From a virus, in the IMG/VR virus record IMGVR_UViG_3300013137_000017, positions 1-64,000 of that record: a DNA stretch of 64,000 nucleotides, one strand, 5' to 3'. The first letter of the stretch is position 1, and each line of letters begins with the position of its first letter. The position numbers were made by a program, and so were the translations under genes. The notes beneath the pieces are model-generated. The model saw only the letters and a program-made list of their open reading frames with translations. It searched no databases and was not told where the DNA came from. Below are positions 40,363 through 49,556 of this stretch, piece after piece.

Positions 40363-42225
40363 TTACATCTTACTAAGCATCAGTGCCTGAATCTTCTTAT
40401 TCCATAATGCATCCTCATATTGCTTATAATTCATGAACTGATTAGCCAACGCTTCATTTCTTGCTACATTCTGAGCAAACCTCATATTAGATTCTTTTTC
40501 TTCCAATGCTGTATTTATCTGATTTACACGAGCTGCTTCTGCCTGATTTCGTATAATAGATTCCATAGCATATTGAGCATTTGTCTTTTGTGTATCGGAC
40601 GCAACTTTCATATTTTCCATTCCGGCAGCCAATGAGACTTTCTCTTTTGATTCAAGAAACTTCGCAATCATTTCTCTTGGATCAATACCACGTTCCTGAA
40701 ACTCACTCATGACGGTTTTAAGATCCTGGCTTAAGGAATTTTGAATAGATGCTTCATTAAAAAATCTCGGAGTGATTTGCGTAGGAGTAATATAACTCGG
40801 TGACATTCGTATTTTTTCAGGTCGTGGTTGAAGCATTGTACTTAGGTTATATAAGAGATTTCCTACAAACGCTGCTTCGTCTCCACCAAAACTGAATTCT
40901 TCACCAGATTTTTTTATCTCTGAAGGGAATTCTCCTAATGGCCTTTTCGATATTTTATTTTTCCCACGAGCTAAAAGGTTTTCATCCAGTGTTTTTTTAT
41001 ACGAGAATCCATCTGCATCTAAAGTTGGAATTTTTGTCAAAGGATATATTTTTCTTGTTATAGCAAGATCAGCATATCCAGGTGAATTTGAAGGAGCTTC
41101 TTTTGTAGTATTTGAAGGAGTTTCTTCTATATTATCTGTCTCTGGCGGGTATGGAAGAAACTGTGGATTAGGAGGAGAATATGGCTTAGCAAGTTTTTTC
41201 CTAACTTGTTTCATAGATTGTTCCTTCAAATAGTCATAATGTCCTTCTGTTGGAGATCTATATTCGGAATCAAACATTCTATAAATAGGAGCATTTATAT
41301 CACCCCAAAAATCTTTCATGTTTTGAGTTTGTTCTTTTTGTATTCTTGTATTTCTATCTTTCATATTTTCTCCTTGCCTGAGTGTCCAATAAGGGGGATC
41401 ATCTTCAACCAATCCATATTGAGCCATATTGCCAACATCAGGAACATCATCAAGCACTGAAACAAGAGGTTCTCCAGATGCAAGTCTTTGCTGTTGTTCT
41501 TTATTAAGTATAGCTTCTCCTGGAGCAAGTTTAGCATTTACACCACCACCTTCATGCGAAGGCCCAACTACAGGTCTGACGTTATTAATCTGGTATATCC
41601 CAGGAGTAAACGATATTTTTATCTCTCCTCCTTCAGCTTCAACATTTTTTCCTCCACCACGAAGTGTTGTTTTCATATCAGAATTAAACAGATTATCTCC
41701 TTTTAACGGCCCTTGACCCATACCACCAATATCAATGAAATTTATATTTGTAGATTCTGGCATAGATATAGGTAATTCTGGAGCATCTGTAGATTTTGAC
41801 ATAGATACAGGTAATTCTGGAGCATCATTAAAATCAGCTTTAAAAGGAACAGAAGATTTTGCTAACTTATCTACTTCTTTATTGATTTTTTGATATGCTT
41901 TATCTAATTTCTTGTTATCTTCTGTCATCTCTGGAAAGACTCCACTTGATCCGAGAACTGATGCTGATGTAGCGTTCAATGCCTGGGCGACATCTGCCAT
42001 CTCACCAAATTGGTTCTTGCGTTTATATGCCGGCGTAATCATCCTACGAGACATATCTAACGAACCTCCAGATAGAGATCCTGTCATTCCTGTAATACCA
42101 GAGTTAAATACACCTTCCTTCATAGGTATATCATCATATCCGTATTCATCTCCAAGATACTTCCATAACTCACTTATCCCACCGGCTAATCCGCCAAGCA
42201 TTGATAATCCCGCTGTTGCTGACAT
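40363..42225 (-). CDS. Probable virion cargo protein with tandem repeat, 620 aa
   Basis: This 620-residue protein has a glycine-rich N-terminus (LSMLGGLAGGISELW), a disordered middle rich in P, S, T and E, and a helical C-terminal quarter rich in Q, N and M. Residues 134-146 and 147-159 are a 13-residue tandem repeat (DAPELPVSMSKST, then DAPELPISMPEST). Size, order after the muzzle-like gene and low complexity fit the cargo proteins of crAss-like phages, which are ejected through the tail. No enzyme motif is seen. Confidence 0.6.
   Translation of the reverse strand: MSATAGLSMLGGLAGGISELWKYLGDEYGYDDIPMKEGVFNSGITGMTGSLSGGSLDMSRRMITPAYKRKNQFGEMADVAQALNATSASVLGSSGVFPEMTEDNKKLDKAYQKINKEVDKLAKSSVPFKADFNDAPELPVSMSKSTDAPELPISMPESTNINFIDIGGMGQGPLKGDNLFNSDMKTTLRGGGKNVEAEGGEIKISFTPGIYQINNVRPVVGPSHEGGGVNAKLAPGEAILNKEQQQRLASGEPLVSVLDDVPDVGNMAQYGLVEDDPPYWTLRQGENMKDRNTRIQKEQTQNMKDFWGDINAPIYRMFDSEYRSPTEGHYDYLKEQSMKQVRKKLAKPYSPPNPQFLPYPPETDNIEETPSNTTKEAPSNSPGYADLAITRKIYPLTKIPTLDADGFSYKKTLDENLLARGKNKISKRPLGEFPSEIKKSGEEFSFGGDEAAFVGNLLYNLSTMLQPRPEKIRMSPSYITPTQITPRFFNEASIQNSLSQDLKTVMSEFQERGIDPREMIAKFLESKEKVSLAAGMENMKVASDTQKTNAQYAMESIIRNQAEAARVNQINTALEEKESNMRFAQNVARNEALANQFMNYKQYEDALWNKKIQALMLSKM
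41749..41826 (-). repeat. 39-base tandem repeat, two copies, in the cargo gene
   Basis: Two adjacent in-frame 39-base units encode DAPELPVSMSKST and DAPELPISMPEST. They differ at a few positions and lie in the disordered part of the cargo protein. This points to slippage or recombination that changes linker length without a frameshift. Confidence 0.8.
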
Positions 42226-42236
42226 AATATTTTATT

Positions 42237-45200
42237 TTAAACGTGAGAAATATCAAAATTAGTAATTATTGACCGTATTTCAGGATCATTTGATCCCTTA
42301 TACTCAATTGTTATTTTTATCCATAATCCACTGATCGCTGAATCTTCTTCAAAATCACCACCTTCAGAAGATTCTGTCGTTGTTTGTACCATAATAGGAA
42401 TCTCCCATTCTCTTTCAAGATATTCAGGAGCCATCCAGAAACGCGTATTATCAGGATCAAATTCAAATAATCCTGTTTGATATAGGGTTGTATATATGAT
42501 GCGGAACAATTCATCCTTTTTAGATTCAATTGTAAGACCATTAAAAATCTTTCTGATATCAGATGCATTCATCTCTTTCTCCTGACTTAATCCATTGACA
42601 ATGATAGTCAGTTTTGCTGTTTGCTGAATGCCTTTAAATGTATTGTATCCGGAAACAGAGTTATATTTCCATATCTCGTTTGTCTGGATATACTCCTGTC
42701 CGAAAGATCTGGGCATCTGTAATTCATGTCTTGAAGAAAGAAGTTGTTTTCCAAGATTCATGTACATGCTCTCATAAAATGTATAGTCTCCTTTATAACC
42801 CTCTTTTATCTCTCCATACACAAGTGTTCTTCCAATATAACCACTCTCTCCGTGCAATAAAAACGAGAATAACACTTCTTTGTTATCCGGATCATAACCA
42901 GACACTATTCCAATACCGCTCAATGGGGTATCCGGTATTCTTGAAGTTCTATCCATACTGGTAGAATACAGGTCAAATGTTGTTTCTATCTCATGTTGGA
43001 ACATTTTCCCAGTACCAATATCGGTTACTCCAAGAAAAAATCCACCGCCCTGGGATTGAAACATATTCACGCGCCATAGTATTCGTTTTGACGCATCAAC
43101 ACCATAGCCACCAAGTTCTCCCATCATAAGTGAGGATTTATGTTGTGATCCAAACTTAGCTATGTTTCGAAATCTCTCACTTAGAAATGACGCAGCACCT
43201 CCAAGAACATTAACTCCAAATTCATTTTCCTGAACAGCTCTTTCGTTGATATATATCTGATTGATGCCTCTTTCATGAACAAGATATACATAGTCAAGAA
43301 TTTTCATCACACCTGTTATCGGCCCATTTTCTATTCCATAATCTTTAAACGATTCGGGTTCTATAATTCGATAAGCATCCAGAAAACTTCCTTCTATATG
43401 TTTGTTTGAGACATAGACACGATTTGATTTTTCAAGGACTTCTTCCGGTTCGGTTACTTCAAAACCCTGTTTGACTTTATCAGATAATATTTTACGATAT
43501 CCTTCATTTACCTGAGTAGCTTCCGCAATATACGATCCTGCAGCAGTAAGCGCCCATTCCTTAGCTGTTGCTCCATTAGTTCTTGCATGAGGCCAGAATG
43601 TATAATTCACAAATTCCCCTCCGCTGTCTTTTCCAACAACATCGTTACGAAGTTCCGTATTATATTTATTCTCTGTAACAATACCAATCATCATACCATG
43701 CTGGTATGCTATTCCGCAATAATCTCCCCAGGTTGCTCCATAGATGGATGGATTGCCTATAACGCCATCCTCACCATGATCTTCCATTGCATACCAACGA
43801 TGTGTCCTAAACCATGTCTTTTGAAGAAAACAATCTCCGCAATACAGTTCAATCTCATTTGAAAAGTCGGCAGTAAGAGCATAATGCTGAGATATGTTTG
43901 AATATAATGTTGTACTTGGATTAAAAGCTGTTCTGGTATCTGAAAAAAACGTATCGTTGTTTTCGTATTTATAGAGATTTACGATATTTATCTTGCTGGC
44001 ATAGGGAGAATTCAGGTCAAAGTGAAGTTCCCGCAGATCCTTATCATCGCTAAGGTCTTCCAATCCTATGTATCTTGAAGTTCCTATATTGCGATTTTTC
44101 ATAGATCCATCCCATATGGTAAATGCTCTGTCATCTCCACCGGAAAAATATGATGAAAAGTTAAGGAGTCCTCTACGTTGTCCTTTTTCAACAAACGAAG
44201 ATGCAACGGGAATAAAAGATTCTGATTTAAGCGTTATATATGTATTTGCTCCACTTATTATCGCAGGAAGTCTATAGTTAAGATCCAGACAATAGTTCTG
44301 TGGTCGGAATGCGCCAGGATCTTCTGTTAACCAGGAAGCAAGTCCTTGCGTCGGGTGATGGAACTCAAACAAAGGCGTGATATATGCATCGAGAGGTATC
44401 TCTGTATCTCTTGCAAATAAGATATCAGGAGAGAAAAGCCCATGTTTATTATCATAAGCATTGTTAGTACCGGAAATATAGTCTGTCTTTTTTGGCAAGG
44501 TAAGTGGTGCGGTGATCCATCCGGGAGAATGGCAAGAATCAGTATATGATCCTGTTTCGTCTGCAAGTCCATAAGTATAGACATCCCCACTTAGATCTCT
44601 AACCATCATAAAAGGCATCTGACCAAACAATAAAGGGATGATAGCTGCATTAGACGGGTCATACGAAGTCCCAGGTGGTTCGGCAGTAGTGTCGTATTCT
44701 CCAAAGAACGAATACTTGCCATACGCGCCATCATTAAATACAGGGCCTCCGGGATCAGACGTGATTTCTAATCCATTAAATCCACGCATCAAAGCTCCCT
44801 GGCAAATGAGATTATCAATTTTGTCAGCTCTTACAAAATAAAATCCTGTTGTGTTCCCAAAATTCGTAAGTTTATCTTCTGCAGACATACCATCATAATA
44901 TGCCTGAGCTACGGAACAATCGAAGTTGACACCAAGAATCTTATTTTGTTTGGTAGATTCAATGGTATCACTCCAATCGGGGAAACGATAGAGTCCGGTA
45001 CAAGTATCTGGATCACCAAGTATATCGGATGCGTGATTTCCTTTTACCGGAAACACTTCACTCTCTGTACCGTTATCAAAACGAAACTTTATCCCGAATG
45101 GATATATTTCTTTACGGAAATAACCGACATATTTTCTTACATTATTTCCATTTTGGTATCCCTGAAGTTCTGTCACGCTTCCGGAATCCGTCTCAGAGAG

Positions 45201-46349
45201 TGTAGGATAATCAGTAGGAATTATGCCAGATTTATAGAAATGTCCTACTTCGATTTTGGATGCAAATGTCCGGAGTGATTCTCTTTCATATATTGTTGAA
45301 GATTTTTTCCAATTCACTCCAATATATCTGTCTTGAATTTGAAAATGATCTTTGCAGATATTATATTCTGATGTAGGAACAATTATTTCCGAGAAGGTAA
45401 GTGTAAGTTTTGATTCAAATCCTGTAAGATAAATTTCATCATTTATGAACTCAATAGGATATAGTTTGTCAACGAGATAGATATCTTTAGTAGCAACGGC
45501 ATTTTCCTGCATGGAAGAATACCGCGTAACGCCAATTTCGATATAACTATAATTTTTATCAATATTGCTAACAGCCAACCGGATTTTTTTATCTGTAACG
45601 GATTTTACATTACGTGTCCATTGCATTTCCTGCAGTCCATTAGCAGAAGAAAATGTATTGTTATCCATCACTGAAAACGGGCCTATTTCAAAGAGAAACG
45701 GAGTTCTTGCATAATCGGAAGTAACGTATCGCAGATATATAAAGTAGTTTCCTGGATCAAGGATTCCTCCTTTTATGACATCTGTTCTATCAAGTATATG
45801 GATAAACTTATTGGAATTTGGGAGATGATCTATTGATCCTTCAAAACTGCCTTCAGAATATATCCTGGAATTTTGTTCATAAGTGCTGTAATTAAATCCA
45901 CTATTGATAACTTTATTTGGATTATTATCATCGCAGAGATAAAGATCAATACTTCCATCATATGAGTCTTTCCCTATTATAGTAACCGGATAGTCTGTAT
46001 TGAAATTAAAGAGTGTGGTACGAAACACTCCTCCTGTAAAGTTAGGAAGAGGTTTATACTGTTGCAAACCGTCATAAGAAGGATATGATCCTATTTCCCC
46101 TTGCAGTGTAGCAGAATTATATAATGCGAGAAAAAGAATCCCATCATGCTCATATGATCCCATTGGTTGAAAACCAGGCGTCACCTCGAAATATAATTCA
46201 TCGGAAGGAATTACAGAAGCAATGAATCCTTTTCCATCTTTATTGAAAAACCGAAAGTTTTGTGTTGGAGATGTCCAGTGCATAGATGAGATCAACGAAG
46301 GATCGATATCCGTAACAAGAGATTCAAGAAATTTATTCTTCGCATTCAT
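42237..46349 (-). CDS. Muzzle-like / tail-stabilisation structural protein, 1370 aa
   Basis: This 1370-residue beta-rich protein with many aromatic and glycine residues and repeated short strands looks like a beta-propeller or beta-barrel structural protein. In crAss-like phages a protein of about this size forms the muzzle at the end of the neck, next to the cargo genes. Here it follows a lytic transglycosylase and neck candidates and precedes two cargo-like genes. The N-terminus (NKFLESLVTDIDPSLISS) is helical. The name rests on size, position and composition. Confidence 0.65.
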   Translation of the reverse strand: MNAKNKFLESLVTDIDPSLISSMHWTSPTQNFRFFNKDGKGFIASVIPSDELYFEVTPGFQPMGSYEHDGILFLALYNSATLQGEIGSYPSYDGLQQYKPLPNFTGGVFRTTLFNFNTDYPVTIIGKDSYDGSIDLYLCDDNNPNKVINSGFNYSTYEQNSRIYSEGSFEGSIDHLPNSNKFIHILDRTDVIKGGILDPGNYFIYLRYVTSDYARTPFLFEIGPFSVMDNNTFSSANGLQEMQWTRNVKSVTDKKIRLAVSNIDKNYSYIEIGVTRYSSMQENAVATKDIYLVDKLYPIEFINDEIYLTGFESKLTLTFSEIIVPTSEYNICKDHFQIQDRYIGVNWKKSSTIYERESLRTFASKIEVGHFYKSGIIPTDYPTLSETDSGSVTELQGYQNGNNVRKYVGYFRKEIYPFGIKFRFDNGTESEVFPVKGNHASDILGDPDTCTGLYRFPDWSDTIESTKQNKILGVNFDCSVAQAYYDGMSAEDKLTNFGNTTGFYFVRADKIDNLICQGALMRGFNGLEITSDPGGPVFNDGAYGKYSFFGEYDTTAEPPGTSYDPSNAAIIPLLFGQMPFMMVRDLSGDVYTYGLADETGSYTDSCHSPGWITAPLTLPKKTDYISGTNNAYDNKHGLFSPDILFARDTEIPLDAYITPLFEFHHPTQGLASWLTEDPGAFRPQNYCLDLNYRLPAIISGANTYITLKSESFIPVASSFVEKGQRRGLLNFSSYFSGGDDRAFTIWDGSMKNRNIGTSRYIGLEDLSDDKDLRELHFDLNSPYASKINIVNLYKYENNDTFFSDTRTAFNPSTTLYSNISQHYALTADFSNEIELYCGDCFLQKTWFRTHRWYAMEDHGEDGVIGNPSIYGATWGDYCGIAYQHGMMIGIVTENKYNTELRNDVVGKDSGGEFVNYTFWPHARTNGATAKEWALTAAGSYIAEATQVNEGYRKILSDKVKQGFEVTEPEEVLEKSNRVYVSNKHIEGSFLDAYRIIEPESFKDYGIENGPITGVMKILDYVYLVHERGINQIYINERAVQENEFGVNVLGGAASFLSERFRNIAKFGSQHKSSLMMGELGGYGVDASKRILWRVNMFQSQGGGFFLGVTDIGTGKMFQHEIETTFDLYSTSMDRTSRIPDTPLSGIGIVSGYDPDNKEVLFSFLLHGESGYIGRTLVYGEIKEGYKGDYTFYESMYMNLGKQLLSSRHELQMPRSFGQEYIQTNEIWKYNSVSGYNTFKGIQQTAKLTIIVNGLSQEKEMNASDIRKIFNGLTIESKKDELFRIIYTTLYQTGLFEFDPDNTRFWMAPEYLEREWEIPIMVQTTTESSEGGDFEEDSAISGLWIKITIEYKGSNDPEIRSIITNFDISHV

Positions 46350-47209
46350 CGGGATTCAGTATATAGGTTCATCATAAAATTTATATCTGTCAGCATTGAA
46401 GGATCTTCATATGCTTGCATTAATAAAGTTCTGATATTTGGATTTTTTACATCTTCTTTTACGGATAATTCTGTCTTTAACAATGATCCTGGTTGTAACC
46501 CAATAGATGGGGTAATAAATTTATCAGTGGTAAGTTGAGGAACAATTGCGGTATTATCAGCAACCGATGGTTGTATTTCAGGAATATATTTCCTTGTATC
46601 AACAGGTCGTCTATGTGGATATCTTTCATAAAGATTACTTAGTACCTCTCCTCTTGTAAGTACTTCATCTTTATTTACATCATAACCTGAATTTTGAATT
46701 GCCACTATCCTCCTATTTTTTTCGCCTAAAACATAATCATCATCTTTCTTTATTGCTGATGGATAGAATACAGAGAAATAAGCATCTTCAAATGTATTGA
46801 TCCTTCCTTTATATGGTTTAAGATATTTATAAACATAGTCCAATTGCTGTACTGCCGACATTTTCCGAAGAGCATCTACATTTGTTCCATACTGTATTGC
46901 TGTTTCTGGCATAAACTGTATAAGTCCGGTGGCTTTTGTTTTAGGATTTCTTTTTGCCGGATCAAGAGTACTTTCTGCATGAAAGATATCCATCAATATG
47001 TCGGGAGAGGTATCAAGGCTTAATGCTATGTCTGCAAGTTTCTTTGTGAACTTCGGATCATCTTTAAGTCCTCCTTCCGCTTTTGGTTTCCAATCATGTG
47101 CAATGGCACGAAAATATGCCTTCTGTTTTTTGGTAAGTTTCTTATTATGAACTTTCCCGTCAGAAAGTATTTCTTGTGCTTTTTCTGCAGATAGTTTTGT
47201 ACTCATCAT
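46346..47209 (-). CDS. Lytic transglycosylase (SLT domain)
   Basis: This 287-residue protein has the soluble lytic transglycosylase signature: catalytic glutamate E79 in HAESTLDP, then TKATGLIQFMPETA (about 92-105). These enzymes cleave peptidoglycan to form anhydromuropeptides. Here the gene is among neck genes, not the lysis genes, so the enzyme is probably part of the virion and opens the wall at injection. The C-terminal 100 residues look disordered. Its start overlaps the previous stop by four bases. Confidence 0.85.
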   Translation of the reverse strand: MMSTKLSAEKAQEILSDGKVHNKKLTKKQKAYFRAIAHDWKPKAEGGLKDDPKFTKKLADIALSLDTSPDILMDIFHAESTLDPAKRNPKTKATGLIQFMPETAIQYGTNVDALRKMSAVQQLDYVYKYLKPYKGRINTFEDAYFSVFYPSAIKKDDDYVLGEKNRRIVAIQNSGYDVNKDEVLTRGEVLSNLYERYPHRRPVDTRKYIPEIQPSVADNTAIVPQLTTDKFITPSIGLQPGSLLKTELSVKEDVKNPNIRTLLMQAYEDPSMLTDINFMMNLYTESR

Positions 47210-47835
47210 ACGCCAGCTCCCAAGATTTCATATTTCGCAACTTCCGGAAGTTCGTCATACATTATTGCGTCATTCCGTTCAAGATCGCGTCTTGACTTAT
47301 TCTTTGCCTTGTAACTCATTGCCGCAAGTAGTTCGGCACCTCTATTGTACTCAAGTCTGTTTTTTGCATCCACGCTTATTCTGTCATGGAGAATATCTTC
47401 ATAATGCAGCATATAAAGACAGTAGTGCAGACAAGCGTTCTCATGACCTTTTATGATTAACGGAAGACCTGTTTCAAGATCCACCGGATGACCTTCGTAA
47501 TCGATATAAATCGTTGTCAATGTCATGTCAGATCGAAAGACAAGAAATTCTCCGGCATTATTATATTCTACTGCTGTTGCAGTATTGCCATTCTTGTCAT
47601 ATACGTCAAGGATACGATAGACATTACATGGCAACCATGCCCGGCTATTGGCAACGGTTAACGGGAATGCACGATAGTGATACATGTTATCGACATCGCC
47701 GAGAATCTCTTTTTCTACTTCCTGGCACCATCTTTTAACATCTCTCTCATTGATGGTTTTCCCAGAAGTCTTTAAAAGAGAGGTTAGTCTGACCAGAATG
47801 TTTTTGTGCGAGGTATATAAAGAATTTTCTGTCAT
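47206..47835 (-). CDS. Neck/ring protein candidate, 209 aa
   Basis: This 209-residue protein has a helical start (NILVRLTSLLKTSGK), a helix with a Trp-Cys pair (VKRWCQEVEKEI), a beta middle, and a helix-rich end (ACLHYCLYMLHYEDILHD). This alpha-beta-alpha layout is common in head-tail connector and ring proteins. It overlaps the next gene by 89 bases, which is long but both ends look coding. The ring assignment is from position. Confidence 0.5.
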   Translation of the reverse strand: MTENSLYTSHKNILVRLTSLLKTSGKTINERDVKRWCQEVEKEILGDVDNMYHYRAFPLTVANSRAWLPCNVYRILDVYDKNGNTATAVEYNNAGEFLVFRSDMTLTTIYIDYEGHPVDLETGLPLIIKGHENACLHYCLYMLHYEDILHDRISVDAKNRLEYNRGAELLAAMSYKAKNKSRRDLERNDAIMYDELPEVAKYEILGAGV

Positions 47836-48391
47836 GTTCTCTTTTTTTATCAGTTACAACCTGTTTTTTTCTCGGCTTATTTATCTTTGGTACTTTTTCA
47901 TAAACTTTGCCAGCTCTTTTGAGTCCTGTAAATATGCCTGATCCTTTCCTGTTTAAGACAAGTATCGGCCATAATTTGATTCTTGAACGAACACTATTTG
48001 GAAAGATAGCTGTTGGCCGATAGTTTTTTCCTCTGGTTTCCGGATCATATTCATAACCTTTTACTTCTCTGTTATCTGCGATCATGATATAGAGAAATGG
48101 CTTTTTAGATGTATTTCTCCTTGTCCTCTTTCTGAATACATAGCATACGCCATTATAAATTATATCTTTTGATATCTCCAACAAAAATATACGTATTATC
48201 CGCAGGGCTATTAACTTCCCGCTTTTTTTTGGATACTGATATGTCTTCCATTTTATCTTTCCTTTAAAAAATTCCGCCCATGTTTTCTTCCCGGCGATAG
48301 ATTCCATCTCACACCAGTCTTCATTCATTATTTCCGAATAGTCAACGGTAGCATTTTTTAGTAGTCTTGCTGCCTTAATTCTCTTGTTCAT
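47747..48391 (-). CDS. Neck/ring-region protein, 214 aa
   Basis: This basic 214-residue protein with many aromatic residues has a beta-rich centre (RIFLLEISKDIIYNGVCYVF, PFLYIMIADNREVKGYEY) and lysine-rich ends. It lies between two ring candidates, so a neck or tail-tube role is likely. The family is not recognised. It overlaps the upstream gene by 17 bases. Confidence 0.5.
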   Translation of the reverse strand: MNKRIKAARLLKNATVDYSEIMNEDWCEMESIAGKKTWAEFFKGKIKWKTYQYPKKSGKLIALRIIRIFLLEISKDIIYNGVCYVFRKRTRRNTSKKPFLYIMIADNREVKGYEYDPETRGKNYRPTAIFPNSVRSRIKLWPILVLNRKGSGIFTGLKRAGKVYEKVPKINKPRKKQVVTDKKREHDRKFFIYLAQKHSGQTNLSFKDFWENHQ

Positions 48392-48839
48392 TAATACCTA
48401 CATTCTTATATAACTCTCCCCTTGCTTCTTTTGCTTCGTTTAAAATTCGAAGCCGTCGCTGATTTACATCTCCTTTAAACACTCTTTTATCTTTTGCTTT
48501 AAGGTCTATATTCAAAAATTCATTGGTTGCCTTTACCATGTCGAATTTACCATATTTATCTGTTACCGGATCTTCCGTAAATTCATCGCTGAACTTTTCA
48601 TCAGGCCCACGCATATCGGCAGAGGCTGTCTCAGTTGGAAAATACGCACATACTATTTCAGGAACATAGTATTCCACATCATCCACTGTTACGACATAAT
48701 GTTTCATCACCTGTTTTGTAGGTGGATCTGTGCATACATTGCAAAACAACTCAACATATTCAGTTCTTTCGACATCATATTCCTGCCCGACGAGAAACCA
48801 TCGGTCAGTAATATATTGTAATGCTATCATCTTAATCAT
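48375..48839 (-). CDS. Neck-region protein, 154 aa
   Basis: This 154-residue protein has a beta-containing first half with three cysteines (ELFCNVCTDPP, EIVCAYF) and an acidic, helical second half. ATG 48839 and ATG 48830 are both possible starts. The first lies just before the stop of the previous gene and suggests coupled translation. It is probably a small neck or head-completion component. Confidence 0.5.
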   Translation of the reverse strand: MIKMIALQYITDRWFLVGQEYDVERTEYVELFCNVCTDPPTKQVMKHYVVTVDDVEYYVPEIVCAYFPTETASADMRGPDEKFSDEFTEDPVTDKYGKFDMVKATNEFLNIDLKAKDKRVFKGDVNQRRLRILNEAKEARGELYKNVGINEQEN

Positions 48840-49482
48840 CTGACTGTTGTTGTCTTTGTGGTGGTGTTATAGTTCTTTGTGCATCATGGATAAGATCTGG
48901 TTGCATTGAAGGCCATAGGATATCTTTCTTTACAAGCATCTTAAGTTTTAGATCTGACGGACAAGGAAAATCATTATCATCTGTCCAGTCACAGGCATCT
49001 GTAGGATCTTCAAGCAACAATGATCCGACAAGTCTTTGCGACAATAAAGGAAGGTTGCGGAATATGGCAACATCGCCGATTGTTGTGAACATAGGATCTT
49101 TATCCTCTGCGTAGATAAATTCATCCAGGCTTACCCTATCTATTTTTTTTACGAATCCGAATACACCAAGAAACTGTATGTTTCTCCATCCTATGCTTTT
49201 CATCAGTGGAGGTAATTCCGCAGAATAGTATATATCATCGTCTTCGAACACAACTCCTGCAATAGTACATGATCCTTTATGGCAATCGATTTCGATACAT
49301 TCTACGATCTGATAGTATCCATCCGGTGGTTGTTTTTCACTTATCAGTGCATCTTTAACAAGGGTCTTGTTAACGGATATGATCTGTGCACGGAGATACT
49401 CATATTCATATTTTGTATCATCTGTTATAGCATGAGAGTCCAGTTCTTCCCATATACTATATACAAGTTCGCGTAATGTCAT
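48832..49482 (-). CDS. Ring/neck protein candidate, 216 aa
   Basis: This 216-residue protein starts with a helix-turn segment (LRELVYSIWEELDSHAITDD) of the kind often seen in phage adaptor and ring proteins that contact the portal. A beta domain follows (YYQIVECIEIDCHKGS, WRNIQFLGVFGF), and the C-terminus is proline/glutamine-rich. It follows a terminator-like hairpin. The exact ring position cannot be assigned from sequence. Confidence 0.55.
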   Translation of the reverse strand: MTLRELVYSIWEELDSHAITDDTKYEYEYLRAQIISVNKTLVKDALISEKQPPDGYYQIVECIEIDCHKGSCTIAGVVFEDDDIYYSAELPPLMKSIGWRNIQFLGVFGFVKKIDRVSLDEFIYAEDKDPMFTTIGDVAIFRNLPLLSQRLVGSLLLEDPTDACDWTDDNDFPCPSDLKLKMLVKKDILWPSMQPDLIHDAQRTITPPQRQQQSDD

Positions 49483-49502
49483 GGCTTATGATTTTAAGAA
49501 AT

Positions 49503-49536
49503 AAGAGGGAGAGGGAAAAGTCTCCCGCCCCCTCTT
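49503..49536 (-). terminator. Terminator-like hairpin after the head genes
   Basis: On the minus strand AAGAGGG pairs with CCCTCTT (seven pairs), with further weaker GC-rich pairing inside and an ATTTCTT tail. It falls in the 74-base gap after the 490-residue structural gene and before the neck gene block. The T tract is interrupted, so termination may be partial. Confidence 0.5.
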
Positions 49537-49556
49537 TTATGTTACTCTAAGCCAGC

